Assembly: GCA_014376435.1 (NCBI GenBank)
Contig: JACMRL010000004.1
Span: 1 to 64,000, forward strand
DNA length: 64,000 nt
Reading direction: 5' to 3'
Source of the DNA: Bdellovibrio sp.
GTDB lineage: Bacteria; Bdellovibrionota; Bdellovibrionia; Bdellovibrionales; Bdellovibrionaceae
Shown here one piece after another: positions 54,837 to 62,283 of the stretch. How positions within the stretch are numbered: the stretch's first letter is position 1; each line of letters begins with the position of its first letter. Under the pieces are notes generated by a model that worked only from the letters and a program-made list of their open reading frames with translations, ran no database searches and was not told the origin of the DNA. The translations under genes were made by a program, and so were the position numbers.

Positions 54837-54951
54837 AAGATGCTCCTTTAATCGTAAATAGCTTTATATACGCTATTATTGGAGCACGCCTTTTAAGAGC
54901 TGGCAAGTCAGCGGTCCTGGAGCTAAAGCTCTAATTTCAATGGGTTTTTCC

Positions 54952-54980
54952 AAAAAAAACGCCTAACCAGGGGTTAAGCG
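54952..54980 (-). terminator. Intrinsic terminator of the small secreted-protein gene
   Basis: Stem CGC-c-TAACC (54960-54968) pairs with GGTTA-a-GCG (54972-54980) and is followed on the minus strand by eight U (54952-54959). It sits 40 bases past the stop at 55024. Confidence 0.75.
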
Positions 54981-55023
54981 CTTTAGATCGAGGATAATGT
55001 AACTGTGAAAGAGCTAAATAAAA

Positions 55024-55245
55024 CTATTTAACTTCAGTTGTAGTTGGTGCAGCTGTAGCAGGTTGAGCCATTGTAGCGTCTGCAGAAACAGTGTTAGCGG
55101 CCATTTGCTCTTGCGTGGCAGGAACCGAAGTAGCTGTTTCAGTGGTAGTCGTTGTTGTAGTCGCTTGCTCAGGAGCATTTTTAGAACATGTGAAACCCGT
55201 TGCAAAAGACAAAGCAAATAAAGCGGCGATCGTGATTTTTTTCAT
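55024..55245 (-). CDS. Small secreted Thr/Ala-rich protein
   Basis: A 73-residue product with signal peptide MKKITIAALFALSFATGFTC; the Cys at residue 20 may be lipidated although the preceding residues (GFT) are not a canonical lipobox. The remainder is Thr/Ala/Gln-rich and low-complexity, containing seven consecutive Thr. AAAGGA precedes ATG. A strong terminator follows, indicating a monocistronic transcript. Confidence 0.6.
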   Translation of the reverse strand: MKKITIAALFALSFATGFTCSKNAPEQATTTTTTTETATSVPATQEQMAANTVSADATMAQPATAAPTTTEVK

Positions 55246-55319
55246 GATGATAATTCCTTTCGGGGATTGTTAATTTATCAAAGCCCGAAGAAATTCTCAC
55301 ACTCAAATCAGTTTGCCAA

Positions 55320-56135
55320 TCACTTTTGACAAGTCTTACACCAAAAAGTGGTTCGCCCGCCTTGCACCAAACTTCGCACGGGTGTGTTACACTTTATGCA
55401 CAATTGACCTTTGCGACCATAAACAAAAAAGCTTGCTTGGTAGCCGCCACTTTCCCCGAAACTATTACGGTAATTCTCAATGGTAGAGCCACCTTTTTCG
55501 ATGGCGCTTTCCAAGATTTTTTTTGTCCACTTCCAAATTAATTTATACTGCTCAGCTGTGACATTTGAACATTTTTTAAGCGGAGAGACGCCCGAACGGA
55601 ACAAAACTTCCGATGCATAGATATTCCCCACACCGACTAAAAATTTCTGATTCATCAGTGCAATTTTAATCGGAGAGCTTAGTTTTTTAAAGTTTTTCGT
55701 TAGCTGATCAAAATCAGTCTCTTTAGCTAAAGGCTCGGGACCCAAATCAGCAAAACGCTGATGAACTTCTGATTTTTTAAAAAACTCAATAAAGCCAAAA
55801 CGACGGGCATCTTCATAGATTAAAAATAAATCAGTTTTAAATTCAAAAGCCACGTGATCGTGCTTTCGTTTATTCCAATCTTTCGATTCAACTCGCCAAG
55901 ATCCCGTCATTCCTAAATGCGAAACAATCACGGCGTCAGCAGTTTCGAATAAAATATATTTCGCCCGTCTTTGAATGGCTAAAATGTCTTTATTTAACAA
56001 CTGCAACAATTCTTTTTGCGGAATTTTAAAACGCAGGTCCTTTCGGAAAAATTGCCAGCTTGCGATCTGAAAAGGCGGCTTTAAAATTTCGTTTAAATTA
56101 CGGCAAACTATTTCAACTTCGGGAAGTTCGGGCAT
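55320..56135 (-). CDS. mutM: Formamidopyrimidine-DNA glycosylase
   Basis: MutM excises 8-oxoG and FapyG with beta/delta-elimination. The catalytic N-terminus MPELPEVE (Pro-2, Glu-3) is present, with the helix-two-turn-helix and conserved Asn in NQKFLVGVGNIYASEVLFRSG. The C-terminal zinc finger is CIKC...CKTC. 271 residues is normal. Immediately upstream are direct repeats and a toxin-antitoxin/GrpB island, beyond which a second mutM-like start occurs. Confidence 0.95.
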   Translation of the reverse strand: MPELPEVEIVCRNLNEILKPPFQIASWQFFRKDLRFKIPQKELLQLLNKDILAIQRRAKYILFETADAVIVSHLGMTGSWRVESKDWNKRKHDHVAFEFKTDLFLIYEDARRFGFIEFFKKSEVHQRFADLGPEPLAKETDFDQLTKNFKKLSSPIKIALMNQKFLVGVGNIYASEVLFRSGVSPLKKCSNVTAEQYKLIWKWTKKILESAIEKGGSTIENYRNSFGESGGYQASFFVYGRKGQLCIKCNTPVRSLVQGGRTTFWCKTCQK

Positions 56136-56175
56136 GGGGCTTAACTAGCTGATTTAATTAATCTTTTCAAGCTAA

Positions 56176-56212
56176 AATTTCAGATCACCCGAAATCACCC
56201 TATTTTATGAAA
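56176..56212. repeat. Left imperfect direct repeat of the TA-GrpB island
   Basis: This 37-base segment, containing AGATCACCC and ending TTTTATGAAA, matches a 36-base segment at 57381-57416 with one indel and several mismatches. Exact shared blocks are AGATCACCC (9 bases) and TTTTATGAAA (10 bases). It lies 41 bases upstream of the mutM start and just before the TA genes. Confidence 0.6.
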
Positions 56213-56222
56213 ATTGTTGCCA

Positions 56223-56243
56223 ATTACTTCAATTTGAAGTAAT
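56223..56243. promoter_or_regulatory. Perfect palindromic operator of the TA operon
   Basis: Two ten-base arms, ATTACTTCAA (56223-56232) and TTGAAGTAAT (56234-56243), flank a central T: a perfect 21-base inverted repeat. The next bases form a TATATA-like -10. Its position ahead of the toxin start fits autorepression by the HTH antitoxin. Confidence 0.65.
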
Positions 56244-56250
56244 ATATACA

Positions 56251-56535
56251 ATGATGGATGCTTGCACCAAAGTAACCAGTACTAAGAGTTTCGAGAAGCA
56301 ACTTCTAAAAGTTCCAGACTTCATTCGCAAGAAGGTTATTTTTTGGATCTTCTTGGTTGAGACAAATGGTCTAGCTGAAGTCATGAAGTCTGCTGGATAT
56401 CACGATGAACCTCTTAAGGGTGAGCGCAAAGGTCAACGCTCAGTACGAATGAACAAGGCCTATAGATTAATTTATCACGCTATTGAAAATCGAATTCATA
56501 TTGAACTGTTGGAGGTTCACAAACATGACTACTAA
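56251..56535 (+). CDS. RelE/HigB-type toxin
   Basis: A 94-residue basic protein of the RelE/ParE superfamily. The C-terminal half (GYHDEPLKGERKGQRSVRMN, then YRLIYHAIENRIHIELLEVHKHDY) is typical of HigB/YafQ-like mRNA interferases; the Arg and His residues could act in ribosome-dependent cleavage. The toxin comes first and the antitoxin second, the HigBA order. Start at ATG 56251; no ribosome site, so a leaderless start is possible. It overlaps the antitoxin gene by 11 bases. Confidence 0.75.
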   Translation: MMDACTKVTSTKSFEKQLLKVPDFIRKKVIFWIFLVETNGLAEVMKSAGYHDEPLKGERKGQRSVRMNKAYRLIYHAIENRIHIELLEVHKHDY

Positions 56536-56827
56536 ATCTTATTTTGAAAAACTTGAAAAACAATATGGAACACTTACTTTTGGCGAAATGTTAAAAGCAT
56601 GGCGCGAATCTGAAGACTTAAGCCAAACTGCTTTTGCAAAAAAAATTGGTTTATCAGTGCAAAACTTAAATGACCTAGAAAAAGGACGCCGAATCCCTAC
56701 GTCATCTCGTGCGGCTCGCATCGCTAAAAAATTAGGTCTCCCTGAGATGGGTATGATTCAACTTGCAATTCGTGATTCACTGACGAAAGAAGGCTTTAAG
56801 TATGACGTAAAGTTAGCTTCAGCTTAA
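56525..56827 (+). CDS. XRE-family HTH antitoxin
   Basis: ATG 56525 with GGAGG at 56511-56515 gives a 100-residue protein. The helix-turn-helix core is TFGEMLKAWRESEDLSQTAF and IGLSVQNLNDLEKGRRIPT, as in HigA-type antitoxins, which neutralise the toxin and repress their own operon. Strong translation relative to the toxin is consistent with antitoxin excess. Its stop is followed by GrpB after 14 bases. Confidence 0.8.
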   Translation: MTTKSYFEKLEKQYGTLTFGEMLKAWRESEDLSQTAFAKKIGLSVQNLNDLEKGRRIPTSSRAARIAKKLGLPEMGMIQLAIRDSLTKEGFKYDVKLASA

Positions 56828-56841
56828 CTAGAAAGGAAAAA

Positions 56842-57381
56842 ATGGCTTTAACAAGCTTAATAGTTAGTTACGATTCATCATGGACTTACAAGTTTGAAAT
56901 CGAAAAATCCTTACTTTTAAAAATACTAAGTGAAGACGCGATGTCCATTCACCACGTTGGCAGCACTTCTGTTAAAGGTCTTATTGCTAAACCAGAAATT
57001 GATATTTTATTCGTAATTAAACCCACATCCAACCTACAGCACTTATCCTCACTTCTAGTTTCTCTTGGATATGATCACAGAGGTGAAGAACCAGGCAACT
57101 CCGGCCATTGGTATTTTAGTAAAAATCAACAGGGAAAAAGAACTCACAAACTACACATGTGCATCGAAGGCCATCACTGCATTGAAGAACAAATTATTTT
57201 TCGTGATTATTTGAGAAACAATCTCTCAACAGCAAAAAAGTATGCAGATCTAAAACTGAAGTTAGAGCGTGAAAATAAGACTGGAATAATGGAATATATT
57301 TCCGGAAAAGAGTTTTTCATTATAGAAACCTTAACTACAGCCAAAGCTGAGGGGTATTCATATGTTACCATGGATTATTAA
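56842..57381 (+). CDS. GrpB family (UPF0157) protein
   Basis: A 179-residue protein with the GrpB signature HHVGSTSVKGLIAKPEIDIL near residues 37-56. This corresponds to the nucleotidyltransferase-like fold of UPF0157; later FRDYLRNNLSTAKKYADLKL is also typical. GrpB-like proteins occur fused to dephospho-CoA kinase, but here the domain is free-standing. GAAAGGAA precedes ATG. It shares the strand with the TA pair and sits inside the same repeat-flanked segment. Confidence 0.82.
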   Translation: MALTSLIVSYDSSWTYKFEIEKSLLLKILSEDAMSIHHVGSTSVKGLIAKPEIDILFVIKPTSNLQHLSSLLVSLGYDHRGEEPGNSGHWYFSKNQQGKRTHKLHMCIEGHHCIEEQIIFRDYLRNNLSTAKKYADLKLKLERENKTGIMEYISGKEFFIIETLTTAKAEGYSYVTMDY

Positions 57382-57416
57382 ATTCTAGATCACCCAATTC
57401 ATCCAATTTTATGAAA
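57381..57416. repeat. Right imperfect direct repeat of the TA-GrpB island
   Basis: Partner of the repeat at 56176-56212, in the same orientation. It begins at the last base of the GrpB stop codon. The pair encloses about 1.2 kb. Confidence 0.6.
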
Positions 57417-57542
57417 TAGAGTGAATTCGAATGAAAAACACATGATAAAAAATGAGATGAAGTGAAAATCGTAAAAGCACGGAAACTCTAAAGAATTTTG
57501 TTAACCAGTTGATTTTATTTAGTTATTGTTTTTCTTGTTTTT

Positions 57543-57563
57543 TACCTCGGGTAGTTCTGGCAT
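57543..57563 (-). pseudogene. mutM: Displaced 5' end of mutM (MPELPEV)
   Basis: On the minus strand ATG 57563 starts a frame reading MPELPEV, identical to the first seven residues of mutM at 56135. Four of 21 bases differ, all at third codon positions. The frame continues for a few unrelated residues and stops after 14 codons, so it is a relic. It is co-oriented with mutM and lies 1.4 kb away, beyond the TA-GrpB island. Confidence 0.55.
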
Positions 57564-57650
57564 AGAAAAGCTTTTAGCATCGAATTTAAGTTCAAGCAAA
57601 ATATTCAATTAAAGATTCATTTGATTTAATGTAATTGTAAGCAGACAGTC

Positions 57651-59384
57651 ATGACTATGAATCGCACCACCTGGCTACGTCTACTTTCACTGACCCGTTC
57701 TGAAACAAAACCCTTACTTTGGGGATTATTCTTTTTAATCGTCTCGAGCGCGGCGGGACTGGCTTATCCGCAGTTAACCCGTTGGCTGATTGATCACGTG
57801 CTGACGCCAAAAAGATTAGATCTTTTAGTTTACCTGGCCTTCGGTTTATTTGCGGCGTTTCTGATTCAGGGCGTAACCTCTAGCTTACGCTATTATCTTT
57901 TTACCTTAAGCGGTGAGCGTATCGTAATTCGTTTGCGTGCCCGCTTGTACAAACAAATTCTTTCGCAAGAAGTTTCGTTCTTTGATTTTAATCGCACCGG
58001 CGAATTGATGAGCCGCTTAGCTTCTGATTGCACCACTTTACAAAATGCCGTCAGCGTCAATGTATCGATGGGCTTACGTAATGTGGGAACCGTTATCGGC
58101 GGCATGGCTTTTATGTTTTACACCTCATGGAGATTATCTTTACTGATGTTGATTTTAATTCCACCCGTTGCCTTCGCCGCCGCCCTGTTTGGCAAGCGCA
58201 TTCGCCAATTTTCTAAAGAAGCGCAGTCCTCATTAGCCGAAGCAAGCATTGTCGCTGAAGAGACCATCTCGGCGATTCGCACGGTGAAATCTTTTGTGCA
58301 AGAGCAAGATGAGGTTTCTAGATATCAAGGCTCGATGGAGGAAGCTTTACTTTTTGTTAAAAAAAGAATTCGCGCTACCGCTGAATTTATCTCGGTGGCG
58401 ATGATTGCCGGCTTTGGCGCAATTAGTTTTGTGCTTTGGTACGGAGGGCGTGAAGTTATTTTAGATCGTATGTCGGCCGGAGATATCACGCAGTTTCTAC
58501 TTTACTTAGCTTTAGTCGCGATCAGCGTTGGTAGCCTTGGAAGTTTATGGGGAGACTTGATGTCGGCCGTAGGTGCTAGTCAGCGCGTCTTTGAAATTTT
58601 AGAGCGCTTACCGGCGGTTGAGGATGAAGGTTCTGAAATCGCGAACTTAAAAGGATTGATTGAATTTAAAAATGTTCACTTTAGTTATCCGACCCGTAAA
58701 GATATGGAAGTATTAAAAGGCCTCAATCTGCAAATTCAGCCTGGGCAAATGGTGGCATTAGTAGGATCTTCGGGCAGTGGTAAATCAACTTTAGCCGGAT
58801 TACTTCCTAGGTTTTACGAGCCTACTTCGGGATCAATTGCTTTAGACGGAAAAGATTTATCTAGCCTTAAACCTTCGTGGCTACGTGGACAAATCGGAAT
58901 CGTTTCGCAAGAGCCCGTTTTGATTTCTTCAACCATCGAGGAAAATATTCGTTACGGAAACACCCGCGCCACCGATCAAGAAGTTGAAACAGCCGCTAAA
59001 GCCGCCAACGCATTAGATTTTATCCAGCAATTTCCCGAGAAATTTAAAACTCGGGTTGGCGAAAAAGGTTTGCAACTGTCCGGTGGGCAAAAACAGCGCG
59101 TAGCCATTGCTCGTGCTTTACTCAAAAACCCAAAACTACTTATTTTAGACGAAGCCACCAGTAATTTAGATACGGCCAGCGAGCACTTGGTACAAGAGGC
59201 GCTGCAAAGATTAACCAAGGGCCGCACCACTCTTGTGATCGCGCACCGTCTTTCCACAATTATCGATGCCGATGTGATCTTTGTGGTGCACGAAGGTCAC
59301 ATCGTTCAAAGCGGAAAACATGAAGACCTTGCCACGAATAAGTCCGGCCTTTACTTTCAACTTTTACAAAGACAAATTAATTAA
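57651..59384 (+). CDS. ABC exporter with fused ATPase (MsbA/MDR type)
   Basis: A 577-residue half-transporter: six membrane helices (residues ~20-310) and an ATPase domain. The ATPase has Walker A GSSGSGKST, signature LSGGQ and Walker B LLILDEATSNLD. The layout matches MsbA-like lipid or drug exporters; cargo not determined. ATG 57651 or the nearby ATG 57657 may start it. The glutaredoxin-like gene follows after ten bases. Confidence 0.9.
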   Translation: MTMNRTTWLRLLSLTRSETKPLLWGLFFLIVSSAAGLAYPQLTRWLIDHVLTPKRLDLLVYLAFGLFAAFLIQGVTSSLRYYLFTLSGERIVIRLRARLYKQILSQEVSFFDFNRTGELMSRLASDCTTLQNAVSVNVSMGLRNVGTVIGGMAFMFYTSWRLSLLMLILIPPVAFAAALFGKRIRQFSKEAQSSLAEASIVAEETISAIRTVKSFVQEQDEVSRYQGSMEEALLFVKKRIRATAEFISVAMIAGFGAISFVLWYGGREVILDRMSAGDITQFLLYLALVAISVGSLGSLWGDLMSAVGASQRVFEILERLPAVEDEGSEIANLKGLIEFKNVHFSYPTRKDMEVLKGLNLQIQPGQMVALVGSSGSGKSTLAGLLPRFYEPTSGSIALDGKDLSSLKPSWLRGQIGIVSQEPVLISSTIEENIRYGNTRATDQEVETAAKAANALDFIQQFPEKFKTRVGEKGLQLSGGQKQRVAIARALLKNPKLLILDEATSNLDTASEHLVQEALQRLTKGRTTLVIAHRLSTIIDADVIFVVHEGHIVQSGKHEDLATNKSGLYFQLLQRQIN

Positions 59385-59394
59385 AGGAGATTCT

Positions 59395-59730
59395 ATGCGA
59401 CCTATCTTAAGTGAAAATAAACTACTTCCTGATGCAAAAATCGCCGCAGAAAACTTTCATTCTGAAGTGGTTACTGAAATCGAAAAAGTGATCAAGCAGA
59501 ATGATTGGGTTATCGTCGGTATGGCTGGAAATATGTTTGTTAAAAAAGCGCGTAAGCACTTAGCTGATAAAGGCTTAAGCCATCAATATATCGAACAGGG
59601 TGGTTATCTTTCGCAATGGCATCAACGCTTAGCGATCAAGCTCTGGAGCGGTTGGCCGACATTCCCGCAAGTTTTTCATAAAGGCCAACTGGTCGGCGGC
59701 GCTAAAGAATTACAAAAATATTTACCTTAA
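59395..59730 (+). CDS. Glutaredoxin-like protein lacking active-site cysteine
   Basis: A 111-residue thioredoxin-fold protein. The Grx pattern is clear: VIVGMAGNMFVKKARKHL, then LWSGWPTFPQVFHKGQLVGG with the cis-Pro-containing WPTFPQ. Where Grx has CPYC or CGFS this protein has GNMF, so there is no redox Cys. AAAGGAG lies before ATG 59395. A chaperone or structural role is possible. It follows the exporter gene. Confidence 0.72.
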   Translation: MRPILSENKLLPDAKIAAENFHSEVVTEIEKVIKQNDWVIVGMAGNMFVKKARKHLADKGLSHQYIEQGGYLSQWHQRLAIKLWSGWPTFPQVFHKGQLVGGAKELQKYLP

Positions 59731-59751
59731 TAAGATGAAAGCTTTCCGTCA

Positions 59752-60069
59752 TTACGGCTTTCGAGAAAAAAAGCAGTAATCGTGAAAAATATTTTTAAAA
59801 AATTCATTTTGAATACGTATCTTTTGATTGTACCCATCCATTGCGATCGGTACAAATCTCGCTTGTAAAATTTTTAGCGCCACTAAGTTCACATTGCCCA
59901 TTTGATTCGGATTTACCCCGATGAGTAAAAAACCTTTTTGATTAAGCAAATCCGCGCAATCGGTAATAAATTGTTCACAGTCAGCCTGATTATTCAGGCC
60001 ATAGCCAATAATCCCATTCATAATGATCGCGTCAAAACTTAACCCGAGTGTCTTGATCAGTCGATGAAG
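59752..60069 (-). pseudogene. Remnant of a SAM-dependent methyltransferase
   Basis: The open frame (stop-bounded at 60070) reads LGLSFDAIIMNGIIGYGLNN and later LLNQKGFLLIGVNPNQMG, which fits the motif-IV-to-post-strand half of a class I methyltransferase. The SAM-binding N-terminal half is absent. An in-frame ATG at 60021 lies inside the core strand, so it is not a sensible start. Interpreted as a 5'-truncated decayed gene. Confidence 0.4.
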
Positions 60070-60374
60070 TTAAGTCTTAATTATATTCAGCTGAATAAAG
60101 TGGCCTGGCAGTTATCGGATCAACAAATTACGGCTCTTACATCACAATTTAAATATTATCAAATCGGCACACATAATTCACAAAAAAATGGAACACCGTT
60201 TTTTCATTTGCGGAGACTGACGCGAACTCAACCTCGGGAAGTTTTTACAAAAAAATTCCTTAAATATCTGTTATCAATCAGCAAAAATAAGGTTTTGAGT
60301 CTGTTAAATTAATTTTTGCAGATAAAAGGCGCCAAACATCACAGAAATGCCTATGTTGCGGAAAGGAGAACAAA

Positions 60375-60656
60375 ATGTACGATAAAGTCCCTGAACAACC
60401 TAAAAACTCTGTCCGCATCACCATTGAATTAAATAGTCGCGTAAGCCGCATGGATAATACTCTGCTCGAAGCCTTAAAAAAACAAAGCGGCGATATTGAT
60501 CTAAAAAATATTTCTCGCTCGGGATTAAAAGCTTTATTCACAAATGGCTTGGTGCAAATCAAAGGACAGCGCGCAAAGCCTTCTTCTGCGCTAGCCGTCG
60601 GCACCACTTACGTTGACATTTTAAAAGCTGAAACCGCAAAAGCCGTCGCAGAATAA
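60375..60656 (+). CDS. Small S4-like RNA-binding protein (putative)
   Basis: A 93-residue protein with AAAGGAG before ATG. The region VSRMDNTLLEALKKQ, ISRSGLKALFTNGLVQIKGQ and KPSSALAVGTTYVDIL follows the S4 pattern (paired helices, then a Gly-Val-Asn-Gly-like strand and a closing strand). No catalytic domain is attached. It is close to other unrelated genes; RNA binding is inferred from fold similarity only. Confidence 0.5.
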   Translation: MYDKVPEQPKNSVRITIELNSRVSRMDNTLLEALKKQSGDIDLKNISRSGLKALFTNGLVQIKGQRAKPSSALAVGTTYVDILKAETAKAVAE

Positions 60657-60698
60657 TACTTTCTTGCCACGCCTACCCGATTCCTTTAGGATTTCGGG

Positions 60699-61400
60699 AT
60701 GCAAGCAAAAGAAAATAGTTTTACCCATATTTTTTTCAACATCATTATCCCCGTTATTATTTTAAATAAGGGGCATAAATGGGGACTTGATGCCCGTGCT
60801 GCGGTTTTAATTGCCTTAAGCTTTCCACTTTTTTTTACTTTAAAATCTTGGTTTTTTTCGAAAAAAATTAACTTTGTTTCCCTCTTAGGTTTACTGAATG
60901 TTTTAGTTTCGGGAACGTTAACTTTACTGGCTTTAGGTGGAATTTGGTTCGCCGTAAAAGAAGCGGCTTTTCCGTTATTGATTGGTGGTTTTGTTTTAGG
61001 TTCAAGCTGGAGCAATAAGCCTTTTTTTCAAACTCTATTTATGAATCCATCTACTTTTGACATAGATAAAGTCAGCGAACGTTTAACGACTGACGAAAAA
61101 AGAATTCAATTTTTATCATTGATGAAGCAAACGACCCGTTTACTTTCGTTATCATTTTTAATGAGTGCATTTTTAAATTTTATGTTAGCCATCCGAATCT
61201 TCACACCCCTTGCCGAAACATTAACGGATTCACAAAAACAAGAAATTTTAAATGAACAACTTAGTCACATGACGCTATATTCATTAGGGGTTATTTTACT
61301 TCCATCGATGATTTTCTTGGGCGGATTACTTTATTATACTTTCAAAAAAATTCATGCGCTAACGGGGCTTAGCACCGATGAATTATTACTTAAAAATTAA
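60699..61400 (+). CDS. VC0807-like membrane protein
   Basis: A 233-residue integral protein with five or six hydrophobic helices. It has the family-like GHKWGLDARAAVLIALSFPLF, a mid-protein loop (NPSTFDIDKVSERLTT) and a final LLYYTFKKIHALTG. It resembles the VC0807/YciB-like (septation-related) group, whose function is not established. Proceeds 43 bases after the S4-like gene. Confidence 0.6.
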   Translation: MQAKENSFTHIFFNIIIPVIILNKGHKWGLDARAAVLIALSFPLFFTLKSWFFSKKINFVSLLGLLNVLVSGTLTLLALGGIWFAVKEAAFPLLIGGFVLGSSWSNKPFFQTLFMNPSTFDIDKVSERLTTDEKRIQFLSLMKQTTRLLSLSFLMSAFLNFMLAIRIFTPLAETLTDSQKQEILNEQLSHMTLYSLGVILLPSMIFLGGLLYYTFKKIHALTGLSTDELLLKN

Positions 61401-61403
61401 TTA

Positions 61404-62165
61404 CTAAAAATCAAAATCAATCGGCGGTGGTGGGGGTGGGGGTGGCACCTCGCCAAAACCTGAATCAAATGGGGTGCCCGAATTACCGTAACCTTCATAA
61501 ATTGGCGGCGGGGGTGGCGGAATTTCTTCAAAGTTCTCCATCGGAACTGGAATTGGCTGATAATCGGTCACCGGTGGCGGTGGGAAATCATCAAATACCG
61601 GTGGCGGAGAATAAGGCGCCGGGCCTGAACTTGTTTTGCTACTGCCGCTTTGCGAACTGTTTTTCACCCAGCGGTTTTGACCACGTTTTCTTAAACTGTA
61701 ACGCGGGCGATTTTGATTTAGTCCCAGCTCTTCTATTTCAAGCTCGTTAATCAAAGCTTCATTTTTATTAAAAACCTGATTGCGGGTACGTACCTGGATT
61801 TGACGGTTTTTCTCCATCGCGACGATTGTTTTTTGTTTTTCTTTTTGATCTGCGAGATACTCGGGCCCGCCTTCTTGCGGAGAGGTTGTTTTTTTCTGTT
61901 TACGGTATTCAGCCAGCCCACGTTCGCGCGATAGATCCCACTTTTCTTGGTCTTCTAAAAAGGATGAAAGACCTTTTTCACGCTCGTTATCAAAAACTTT
62001 CTGATTACTTTTTTCGCTTTTTAAACTTTTTAAACGATTCAGATTATGGTTTGCTTCAATTTTCAGCGATTGCTCCAGCTCGGTATCAACTCGCTCCGAT
62101 TGGGCATTCGAAAATTCGAAAAAGAAAATGCACCCGAAAAAATAAATGAGAGACTTTTTTAACAT
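61404..62165 (-). CDS. Secreted protein with proline-rich tail
   Basis: A signal peptide (MLKKSLIYFFGCIFFFEFSN, residues 1-20 or so) precedes a Lys/Glu/Gln-rich coiled region (~20-150). The C-terminal 80 residues are Pro-rich with several PPPPP clusters and the terminus IDFDF. The complementary strand is correspondingly G-rich. Function unknown; proline tails often mediate protein binding. It converges on the VC0807-like gene after three bases. Confidence 0.6.
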   Translation of the reverse strand: MLKKSLIYFFGCIFFFEFSNAQSERVDTELEQSLKIEANHNLNRLKSLKSEKSNQKVFDNEREKGLSSFLEDQEKWDLSRERGLAEYRKQKKTTSPQEGGPEYLADQKEKQKTIVAMEKNRQIQVRTRNQVFNKNEALINELEIEELGLNQNRPRYSLRKRGQNRWVKNSSQSGSSKTSSGPAPYSPPPVFDDFPPPPVTDYQPIPVPMENFEEIPPPPPPIYEGYGNSGTPFDSGFGEVPPPPPPPPIDFDF

Positions 62166-62283
62166 AACTATCTTTAGAGTATATATTTATGCCGAGTAGC
62201 GGCCCATTTGATTCTATTAATTCGGGCATCTTCTCGACCTTTGTCTTTACCTTCAGTTTCTTTTAGGCTAGCGTCCAAAGCCT

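Noticed and set aside
55014..55217. A 67-residue Leu/Gln-rich frame on the minus strand overlapping the small secreted-protein gene
   Set aside because: It is a frame shadow of the Thr/Ala-rich gene: low complexity, no ribosome site, whereas the other frame has a signal peptide and AAAGGA.
56842..57381. GrpB as a third component of the toxin-antitoxin system
   Set aside because: It has its own ribosome site and belongs to a widespread free-standing family; only co-location supports a link, so it is described as a passenger.
59731..59790. Hairpin after the glutaredoxin-like gene as a terminator
   Set aside because: GAAAG/CTTTC with an inner CCGT/ACGG can fold, but no T-run follows on the plus strand.
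60064..60312. An 82-residue plus-strand frame beside the methyltransferase remnant
   Set aside because: No ribosome site, no recognisable domain, unusual composition and overlap with the remnant's 5' side; more likely noncoding.
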